Below, one piece after another: positions 31,235 to 39,143 of a stretch of 64,000 bases of DNA. Below the pieces are notes generated by a model. The model made no database searches. It had not been told where the DNA came from and was given only the letters and a program-made list of their open reading frames with translations. The number at the start of each line of letters is the position of its first letter. The first letter of the stretch is position 1. The stretch spans positions 1-64,000 of the forward strand of contig CAUYUJ010017797.1 in NCBI GenBank assembly GCA_963575745.1, in the 5' to 3' direction. The DNA comes from Prorocentrum cordatum. Its lineage: Eukaryota > Sar > Dinophyceae > Prorocentrales > Prorocentraceae. The translations under genes and the position numbers were made by a program.

Positions 31235-31385
31235 TGGTTAAAAACAGAATAAGATCTCCCCCCGGCATTAGCGGTCCCCCTTTCGGGTATGTAAATCATA
31301 TATGATTATGACCACATGTCCTTCCTAAATATGAAATCGCAATGTCAAATGCCAACCGGGTGCCCCCCCCTGAAGTCCCTTCCTA
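31235..31385 (+). repeat. Tandem-array unit 9, head fragment
   Basis: Contains CCCCCTTTCGGGTATGTAAA and GAAATCGCAATGTCAAATGC. It stops at CCCTTCC before the TA-rich sequence, and the unit resumes at 34935. Confidence 0.8.
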
Positions 31386-31421
31386 TATATATATATATAT
31401 ACATACATACATGTGTACATC

Positions 31422-31465
<44 letters not shown>

Positions 31466-31473
31466 TATATTAA
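31386..31473. repeat. (TA)n microsatellite
   Basis: Long TA runs with a short CATA interruption, at the left edge of the DNA transposon. Confidence 0.9.
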
Positions 31474-31494
31474 CGGGTGCACTTGCACCTGGTG
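31474..31494 (+). repeat. Left terminal inverted repeat
   Basis: Begins CGGGTGCACTTGCACC. It pairs with 34827-34847 without mismatch over 21 bp. Confidence 0.85.
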
Positions 31495-32132
31495 GTTCGT
31501 TGTAGTGCGTGGCTCGTATCCGCGGCGCTGTGCGTTGCTAGCTTGTTGCGGCTGGGCACTTGGACAAGGTTGTAGTGGGAGGAGGGATCGGATGGGTAGG
31601 AGGGACATATGATATCATGCACAAAGGGATATATGATGGATAGGAGGGATGCGAGGGTTAAGAGGGACAGGAGGGATATGCCGGATATGAGGGATACGCA
31701 CGAGCGGAGGCAGGCCTGAGCAGAGGCATGGCAGGGAGAAGAGGGACACACAGAAGGTGCCAGAAGGACAGGATGGATGCATGGGAGGTGCCAGAGGGGC
31801 CAGCTCATCGTGTGTGTGTGGGGGGGGGGGGGGAACATCCCAGGTGACGGCCGCAATCGCGAATCGCACAACACTCGCTCAGACAGCTCAGGGCGCGAGG
31901 CTTAGGGCAGGAGGCTGCAACCAAGTACTGCCCCAGCCGTCCCAGAGATCGATGCGATCCTTCAACGGGTTGCGCCTCGAGGCGAGACCAGACGTGCGAT
32001 GCCCGGATTTCTTCTACTGTAGGGAGGGGTCCGTGGCTGTAGCTCCTGGTGATCTACAGATTAGCACGGTGACCACTACCAAAAAACACTATGCTTTTTG
32101 GTGTTGTTTTCTACATGGTTCTGAGCAGCTCT
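31495..32132 (+). other. Transposon 5' region without a supported gene
   Basis: GGGATATG-type words recur at 31590-31690, and a GT/G run lies at 31811-31834. Plus-strand frames are open but do not look natural. It may hold the promoter and leader of the transposase gene. Confidence 0.4.
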
Positions 32133-32184
32133 TCCGTGGCCGTTTTGGCCCAAGGCCCAGAGGCTCCCAGCGTGCCATTTTGGC
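32133..32184 (+). other. Two consecutive relics of the dinoflagellate spliced leader
   Basis: 32133-32154 matches the 22-nt DinoSL at 19 positions, with three transitions (core CCGTGGCCGTTTTGGCCCAA). 32174-32184 is GCCATTTTGGC, an exact 11-nt match to the SL core, preceded by CGT. The second relic abuts the ATG at 32185. Such relics are known in dinoflagellate genes that arose from trans-spliced mRNA copied back into the genome. Confidence 0.65.
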
Positions 32185-34403
32185 ATGCCCAGGTGCGACT
32201 ACTGCAGGTCTCCTTGTGGCTGGCACTCGTTTCCGGGGCTGCAACGCAGCTCTTCCGTGGTAAGTTGCCTCCCTTGCTGGTTCGACCCCGACCACAACTG
32301 GGAGTTCGACTACGAGGACGACCCAGTGACGGACTGGCTGTCCGACGAGGAGGACAACAACGGGCTCGGACCCTGCGGGTACGAGGAGGCCAGCGAGAGC
32401 GAGGAGAGCAGCTTCGTGCCAGACACGGAGCTCGACAGCGACGAGGAGGCAGAGGGCCCCGTGGGCCCCGTGGAGGAGCCAGAGCCAGAGCCCGAACCAG
32501 ACTCTGCTACTGCTAGAAGGCGCCGCTTGCAGTGATGCCGAAGCCTCAGCAGCGAGTGTGCCAGCATTGCGGCAAGGCTGGCCACAACCTCAGGAGTTGC
32601 CCCAAGCTCGCCCAGCAGCTCCTCCGCAGCGTGCAGAAGGCCCACTCCCCCAGCGCCGTGGTGGACGCGCTCAAGACAGGCGGGTCGGGCCTCAAGGTGA
32701 CGGGGATACAGACGAAGTTCATCTACCGCAAGGCCCACAAGCTGCAGCGCAGGGTGTCGCACAAGGGCAGCCGCAGGGTCCACGCGAGCACGCCTTCCCC
32801 CCTGGGAGATACACGTGGAGGAAGAGACGAGGAGGAGGAGGCGGAGGAGGAGACGGAGGAGGAGGAGGAGGAGGAGGAGGAGGAGGAGGAGGAGGACGGG
32901 ATGGGGAAGAAGGAAAAACAGGAGGAACACCAACTTGCCTTCATCGCCGCGGGCGGACGAGGCTCGACCAACTAGACACAGAGGTATCTCCCATCGGGCA
33001 CGGCGCGCCTGTGAAGGTCTCCGCGGCCAGGAAGGCAGCGAAGGGGCGCAAGAAGGCGGCGAAAGAGAAGCGCCGCTGCTTGACCAGGAGCACCAAGGAC
33101 GAGGCAAAGCTGGCCTTGGCAGCAAAGCAGAGCATGGCAAAAGCGTGGAAGGCTCTGGCCAAGTGGCGCTTGGCCAAGGCGGGTGCGCGTGGTAACTGCA
33201 GGAGCTACCTTTGCCCTCGGTGCCATGCAAGCTGCGCCTGCACCAAGCTCGACGGACACGGCCAGACACGGAACGGCCCGCAGACCAAGCGGAAGAATGC
33301 GCTCCAGGCCACGCTGGCGGTCAAGAAGAGAAAGCTCACCTCGGTCTTCTTTCGGGGCAGCAGATGCGGTGACATCTACAATGGCATCAAATTCTGCGTT
33401 CTCCCCCAGGTCAAGTACCCGTTCCCACTGCCTGCGCTCTTGGAGTTTGTAGAGAAGTACCATGCAGCCACCAGGCCCGAGCTGCAGCAGCTCTGCAAGG
33501 ATGTCGGCATGTCTCGCTCTCGCTCCATCATGAAGCTCTTTCGCTGGCTCCGCTGGCAGGAGGCGAACCTCGGCTACGAGGAGATGCAGGCCATGACGCG
33601 CAAGGGCGTCGTCGAGGGCGACGGTACTGGCCTGAAACTCTTCAAGCATAAGGGGAAGAACTGCCACGTGGCATTGTGGAGTTTGGCGGAGCGGCCCCGC
33701 GATCCGGCCGTGCCGCGAACAATGGTGTACTTCGCGCCCGTCAAAAAGGTTGCGCCCAATGCCGTGTGCCCGTCAGTGCGAGGAGTAAAACAGGACAGGC
33801 CAGCTCTCTTGGCCCTCCCCCCCCTTGCCTTCGTCGGATGGAGGGATGGGGGTGGCAGGAGGGAGGGGGTGGGACAGAGGAGGAGGAGGAGGAGGACGAC
33901 GACGACGAGGAGGAGGAGGAGGGAAAGGAGGAGGAGGATGAGGAGGAGAGGGGGCGATGAAGGCAGGGAGGGTGGAGGGCCAGAGGTGACCTGTCGTGAT
34001 TTCCTCCTCCCAGGTAGAGTGCCGCGAGGACGTCTTGGCGTCGGGCGGCCTTGACCACGTCGCGGACAAGTCGGTGCTGGTCTCTGACGGTGCTCGTTTG
34101 TACGCCCGCCTGGCTCGTGAGCATGGCCTACGCCATCGATTCTGTGTACATTCCAAGGGGGTATTGAATGAGAAGGCGCGTGTGCGTGGGTATGGCACAC
34201 TCGATGTGAACACAGGTCTGATCGATGAGCGGTGGTCTCGCATCAAGGAGTGGATTCCGAAGGGAATCTGGGGGAGTGACGGCGAGGGTAACCTGAACGT
34301 GGAGCTCTGGAGCTACGTCTACCAGTGGTGGTTTCGATGCCATCATCCTTTGAAAGCGGACAGGCAGGCGCGCTTGGCCGAATACTCGGGGCGTGAGGCT
34401 TAG
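32185..34403 (+). CDS. ISXO2/Merlin-like DDE transposase (inferred four exons)
   Basis: Best model: exons 32185-32469, 32553-32814, 32982-33775 and 34014-34403, total 576 residues. All introns are GT-AG, and two of them start GTGGAGGA. N-terminus: a Cys cluster (CDYCRSPCGW), an acidic region, a CCHC knuckle (CQHCGKAGHNLRSC), a Lys/Ala-rich basic region and a second Cys cluster (CPRCHASCAC). The catalytic part has Asp at 33620-33622 (GDGTGLK), Asp at 34086-34088 (VSDGARLY) and Glu at 34227-34229 (LIDERWSRIKEWI), in the spacing and context of ISXO2/IS1595-type transposases. It would cut and rejoin the element at its TIRs. The start follows the SL relics directly. Exon borders are inferred; the domain call is firmer. 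Confidence 0.7.
32815..32981 (+). other. Inferred intron 2 with (GGA)n
   Basis: GTGGAGGAAG at the start, ACACAG at the end, with a GGA run of about 80 bp inside. Removing it joins two natural reading frames. Confidence 0.55.
33776..34013 (+). other. Inferred intron 3 with (GGA)n
   Basis: Starts GTGCGAGGAG and ends TCCTCCCAG. The purine microsatellite is at about 33875-33960. Splicing keeps phase 0 and joins ...NAVCPS to VECREDV. Confidence 0.6.
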
Positions 34404-34439
34404 GGCACCTAGGCCTTGCGAGCAAAAAAAACAAAAAGA

Positions 34440-34682
34440 GCAAAGCGCTCTGAGGCTCCCTGAGCCTCCCTGGGCCTCCCTGAGGCTCCCTGGGGCTCCC
34501 TGAGACTCTCGGAGGCTTTCTGAGGCTCCCTGAGGCTCCCTGAAGCTTTCTGAAGCTCTCTGAGGCTCTCTGAGGCTCCCTGAGGCTCCCTGAGGCTCTC
34601 TGAAGCTCCCTGAGGCGCACAAGGGCTCACTGAGGCTCCCTGAGGCTCCCTGAAGCTCCCTGGGCCTCCCTGAGGCTCCTCT
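34440..34682. repeat. 10-bp minisatellite TGAGGCTCCC
   Basis: About 24 head-to-tail copies with point variants (TGAAGCTCCC, TGGGCCTCCC, TGAGGCTCTC). It follows the transposase stop codon inside the transposon. Confidence 0.92.
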
Positions 34683-34826
34683 TCACAGGACGCACTTACA
34701 CACATGTACACATACACACATACAGACACATCTACCTATACCCTATACACATACGTATACACATGCACCGACTTACAAACACAAACAAACATATACGTGC
34801 ATATACTACACATATCATACATCGCG

Positions 34827-34847
34827 CACCAGGTGCAAGTGCACCCG
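34827..34847 (-). repeat. Right terminal inverted repeat
   Basis: CACCAGGTGCAAGTGCACCC followed by G. Reverse complement of 31474-31494. Confidence 0.85.
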
Positions 34848-34934
34848 CAGGGATACATATATAATTAACTAATTACTTACTTAATTGATTAATCAATTAA
34901 TCAATTAATTAATTACTTAATTAATTCATTCATT
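34848..34934. repeat. TTAA/ATTAATTAC-rich AT repeat
   Basis: Short words TAATTAACTAATTAC and TTAATCAATTAA repeat up to the resumption of array unit 9. Confidence 0.75.
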
Positions 34935-36038
34935 AAAAACAATGCGGTGACATTTGTGGTAATAACATAACACTTTTCCACGAATCCCTTGCAAAATAAT
35001 AGGACGAAGTGCGCGCGCGCGTCGTCGCGCGCGCATGCCGAAATCCTGCAACAGCCTTCGGTGCCGGAAAGATTTCGCAATCGAGTTCCCAAAAGACATA
35101 CAAACACACAGGGTTTCGCAACACTGATCTGCTAAGAAAGCTTCCGCGCGAGCTCTTGCGAAATCTTAAGAAATATGTTTGTTTTTCAAGATTTTGCCAA
35201 AATGCTATTAAACGGGCTTCGCGCGCGCATGTCGAAATCTGTCGAACGCCCTTGCGAGTGTGCCGTCGCGGGAATCCTCTGCAAAAAATGAAACGAAGTG
35301 CAGACGCGCGCGTCGTCGCGCGCGTACGCCGAAAACCTTCAAAACCCATCGGTTTCGGAAGGATTGCAAAATCGTTGCCAAAAAACCTACAAAAAACCCA
35401 AGGTTTCGCAACATGGATTTTCTACAAAAGCGTGCGCGCGCTCTCTTGCGTCGTCGTCGTTGTCGTCGCCGTCCTCCCTCCTCCCGCGTCGTCGTCGTCG
35501 TCGCTTACGTCTTCCTCTGTCTTTCCTCGTGTTCGTCGTCGTCGTCCTCTTTGGCGTCGTGGTCGTTTCCGTCGTCGTTGCCGCCGTTGTCGTCCTCCCT
35601 CCTCCTCCCTCGTCGTCGTCGTCGTCCGTCGTCGGCGTCTCGTCGTCGTCCCTCCTATTTCGTCGCCGTCGTCGTCGTTGTCGTCGTCTTCCCTCCTTCC
35701 TCGTCGTTGTCGTCGTCGGCGTCGCCGTCCTTCCTCCTTCTTCGTCGTTCGCGTCGTCGCCGTCCTCCCTCCTCCCTCGTCGTTGTCGTCGTTGTCGTCG
35801 TTATCGCCGTCGTCGTCCTTCCTCGTCCCTCGTCGTCGTCTTCGTCGGCGTCGTCGTCGTCTTCGTCGTCGTCGGCGTCGTTGTCGTCGTCGAAGTCGTC
35901 GGAGACGTCGTCGGTGTCGTCGTAGTCGATGTCGTCGGTGTCGTCGTAGTCGGTCTTAAGAGGTCTTGCGCACCAAGTTGCGGGTGGGTGGGTGGGATGT
36001 TTGCAAGAGCGTGGGATGTGTCACATCATGGGTAAGAA
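34935..36038 (+). repeat. Tandem-array unit 9, main part
   Basis: Resumes at AATGCGGTGACATTTG, then the duplicated block (34990-35440), CGT tract (35445-35955) and tail quadruplex motif at 35982-35996. Confidence 0.85.
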
Positions 36039-36073
36039 TCAATTGCACCATATAGATTGCACCGCATAGACTC
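36039..36073. repeat. 14-bp satellite, end of the array
   Basis: TTGCACCATATAGATTGCACCGCATAGA closes the array; split here it is TTGCACCATATAGA followed by TTGCACCGCATAGA. Confidence 0.6.
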
Positions 36074-36430
36074 CAAGAACCTACCGTTGGGGTCCACGCT
36101 GGCTACATTGCAAAATCCACGGTGCGCGGCGTTCGGGGGCCGCGGGCGGGAGGGTCAGGTCCAAGCGCCCGGGCGGCTGCTATGGAGACCCCTGTGGGCC
36201 AGCACCGAAGGTCACTCCGGCGAAAGGTCTCTCTTACAGTTGACGTTTGAAAGGTACGGTGCAACATTGATCTCCGAAAGGCACGCTGTCCCCGTGAGGC
36301 GGTCCCCCCGCGAGGGATCCCTCTGTGAACGCCATCCCCCAGGCGGGGGGCAGCGCGTGATGAGCAAGGCGGCGCCACATCGCATGCCACCTTTCCAACG
36401 CCAACCTGCGCGTGGCCGAGGGAGCCTTCC
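36074..36430. other. No gene identified
   Basis: GC-rich. A 199-codon plus frame and a 217-codon minus frame overlap here, but both run into the CTC microsatellite and neither looks natural. Confidence 0.4.
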
Positions 36431-36610
36431 TCTTCCTCCTGTTCCTCCTCTCTCTTCACCTCTCTCCTCTCTCCTCTCTCCCCTCTCGTCTCTCCTCTCT
36501 CCTCTCTCCTCCCTCCTCCTCCTCCTCCTCCTCCTCCTCCTCCTCCTCCTCCTCCTCCTCCTCCTCCTCCTCCTCCTCCTCCTCCTCCCCCCCTCCTCAT
36601 CCCCCCTCCT
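36431..36610. repeat. (CTC)n microsatellite
   Basis: CTCTCCT words leading into about 80 bp of pure CTC. Confidence 0.92.
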
Positions 36611-36736
36611 ACGGAACCGTTGCGCATTTCCCTGCCAAACTTTCTCTCAGAGGTAGTTGTCGGACGTTTCTGGCCTTCTGGGGGCCTTCGGAGGCCTCCG
36701 AGTGTGCCCCAAAGGAGGGCGAGGAGGGGGTGCGAG

Positions 36737-37425
36737 GAGGACCAGAGTAAATCCAAGAGTCATCAACGATGTTTTAATAAACCCTCCCTCCAAGCTCCCT
36801 CTTCATAGGCCCATAGGCCCCATACAACGGTTCATTTCCACTGAGGGAACTGCCTCGTTGGAAGACAGCCGTTTGAAGATCCTGCAGCATGCCAAAACAA
36901 TGTTCTCGGGACTCCAACGCCACGGAACAATCTGACTGCTGCGTCTTGGCGATCCTGAGTCGTGCCAAGACGTCACTCCTGGGACTTCAACACCGCGAAT
37001 CAACGCAACTGTTGTTGCGCATTCAAAATCCTAAACCCTTCCAAAACACAATTTCTGGTACGCTGATCACGGGAATCCGTGAAACTCGTGGAAACGTTGA
37101 AAATGAATGTGCGTGGCGCTACTGCGAAAGCCACATGTTGAAAAAACGCCCTGAATCCGTGAAACCCTTGCAACATGTTAAAGCGAATGCGCGCGGGGTT
37201 ACGGCGCGAACCACACTTTGAAGACGGGTCGCCCTCAATCCGTGAAGCTGTTGCAACGTTTAATAACAAATGCGCGCGGCGCTAAGGGGAGAACCGCAGT
37301 TTGAAAACGACCCGCCCTCCAGTTGTGGGACCTAAGAGTGGTGAGGAAGTCTCAGGCGAAACACCCAGCCCGCCCTAAAAACTGGCCTCGGGGTGCGCCA
37401 GGTAAGGTTACTGATAAGGAAAAGG
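36737..37425 (+). repeat. Dispersed repeat family F2, copy 2 (complete)
   Basis: Starts GACCAGAGTAAATCCAAGAG after GGA-rich DNA and ends CTCGGGGTGCGCCAGG before another GAGGAG tract. It contains roughly 70-bp sub-units (GGGACTTCAACACCGCGAAT) then roughly 90-bp sub-units (CCCTCAATCCGTGAAGC). It is the longest copy and serves as reference. Confidence 0.8.
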
Positions 37426-37870
37426 AATCGAGGAGCAGGAGGAGGAGGAGGAGAAGGAGGAGGGCGATGAGCACGAGGAGGGGGGGCGAGGAGGAAGGCG
37501 ACAAGGAGGGCGAAGACGAGGGCGAGGAGGAGGACGAATAGGAGGAGGGCGAGGAGGAGGGCGACGAGGGCGAGGAGGTACGCGCGGCCGAGAGCCCATC
37601 CCTGCCACACTCTTTCGAGCAACAGCCCAGCCGACGCCCAGCCCGCGGAACACAGCGCGCGGGCGGCGGGCCGAGGGCGCGCGCGTCGTCGTCACGCGGC
37701 CAGCAGCAGCGGCCGCCTCGCCGCGGCATCCGCCGCGGGACATCCGCGCGCCGCCTGTCGCCGACGGCCCCCTCCCTCCTCGACCCTCCTCCCCGTCCCG
37801 CCTCCTCTTCCTCTTCCTCCTCCTCCTCATCCTCTTCCTCTTCCGCATTCTCTCTTTGATCCTTGATCCT
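37426..37870. repeat. GAG/GAC-rich low-complexity DNA
   Basis: GAGGAGGGCGA words at 37430-37580, and CCTCCTCTTCCTC at 37800-37850, with GC-rich sequence between. Frames are Arg/Ala/Pro-rich on both strands. Confidence 0.75.
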
Positions 37871-38193
37871 TCCTGGAGGTGCGGTCGAAATCGACCGCGC
37901 CCCTCCGCTGTCCGTCCACCACTACCGCCCCTCGACGGTGCGACGCGCCAAATGCGCACCAACAGCGTGCGCGGCTTGCCGAACACAGAACCGACCGAAC
38001 TCAGAACACGACGGAGCCAGATCTGATATCCAGCCAACCACCATGTGGAATACGCCACCCACTTCACCAAAGAAAAAGCCAAATGCACTGCCCGAGCGAC
38101 AAGAGCATGCCGATACATCCCACTGCCGAAAACAGGGCTGCCGACCACCAGAAGATAGGATGAGAAAATAGGATGCGCCAGCACTAAAAAAAC
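37871..38193 (-). other. Hydrophobic minus frame, no gene assigned
   Basis: The first 90 residues of a minus frame starting at 38184 are natural-looking, with a hydrophobic stretch (LAFSLVKWVAYSTWWLAGY), but the frame then runs into the low-complexity tract. Unknown. Confidence 0.25.
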
Positions 38194-39143
38194 TTAGCCC
38201 AAGGGGGGGCCCACGCCACGCATATGGAAGAACCGATCACTGTTTTTGATACGCGCCTTCTGGCCGTCCTTCGCCGCGGCAACCCCGCCGCGCCTTCTTC
38301 CTGAGGTATAGAAACTTGCCACCGAACCTTGCCTAGTAGCCAGCGCGCATAGCGCGACTCGCCGCGTTGGCCGACCACGACATTTCGCGCCCGAGCATTC
38401 GGAACGACTTGTCCACTGGTTCCCCGCGGTCAACCTCGCCGTTGCCCTGAACTGGCTGCCCCACCGCCGCGCAAGCGCCCGTGACAATGCCATCTGCTTC
38501 CAGCGCAGCCTGCACTACAACAGGTCTATAACACTGGAACTGCACGCGCTCGACGGCGTTGAAGTGCGCGTCCATGCGAGCGCTTCGCATAGACGCCTGA
38601 ACGCCATGGCTGCCAGTGCCCCGAGTAAAGTACACCCAGTGCGCCTGCGTCTGGGCCATGACTTCACAGCTGCGGCCTCTCCAGACAGGCCTGCGGGCCT
38701 TCGTGACTGCAGATCCAGAACTCCAATATCGCAAGACGTTGGTACTTCACCTTCACCGCTGTCTGCCGCGCGAATTTCCGAGGTTGCTGCTGAAATGGCC
38801 GAGTCAGGCCCCAGCAAAGATACCTGGCCAACATGCGCCCCTCATAAAAACGCAAGCAGGACCTGCCCAGCGCCGCCCTTAGCGACGGTGGCCTCTTCCG
38901 CACCCGACTTAGCGACGTCGCCCGCCCCTCCGGTGGCGAGAAGCCACTTAAGGTTTAAGCCTGGAAGTCCCCGCCCTTCAACCGCTGCGCTAACATCCAG
39001 ATGCGATGGGCATTGCTTGGCCTGCAGAAGGAACGCATTGCGCTTGCTGGCTTGGCGGTGGATCTTGCACCATGCTCCAACCTGTCTGGCTTCTGCTGCT
39101 TCGTCGGCGTCGCTTCATCAGCTACCTACTTTGACTGGCGATA
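38194..39143 (-). other. Coding-like minus-strand DNA, unassigned
   Basis: Overlapping minus frames of 99, 133 and 100 codons. The 133-codon frame (38333-38734) reads fairly naturally (WVYFTRGTGSHGVQASMR). It may continue the 742-codon ORF after frame changes, but no motif supports a family. Confidence 0.25.

Larger units (their letters stand above)
31474..34847 (+). mobile_element. DNA transposon with 21-bp TIRs and ISXO2/Merlin-like transposase
   Basis: The ends CGGGTGCACTTGCACCTGGT... (31474-31494) and its reverse complement (34827-34847) match over 21 bp. Between them lies one plus-strand multi-exon gene with an ISXO2-like DDE domain. The element splits array unit 9. No clear target duplication was found: the flanks are AT-rich on both sides ((TA)n left, TTAA-rich right). 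The TIR is itself partly self-complementary (GGTGCA/TGCACC). Confidence 0.8.

Noticed and set aside
31757-32263. Plus frame of 168 codons upstream of the transposase
   Set aside because: Overlaps the spliced-leader relics and the start of the transposase in another frame; the translation has Gly and Thr runs from a G-run and no domain.
32091-32516. Signal-peptide-like frame (LFGVVFYMVLSSSSVAVLA)
   Set aside because: The hydrophobic start arises partly from the spliced-leader-like T/G-rich DNA, and the frame then becomes Arg-rich. The frame starting at 32185 has a Cys cluster and acidic region typical of a real protein.
34241-34729. Minus frames with Ser-Leu-Arg-Glu-Pro-Gln repeats
   Set aside because: Produced by the 10-bp minisatellite reading through all three frames; not a gene.
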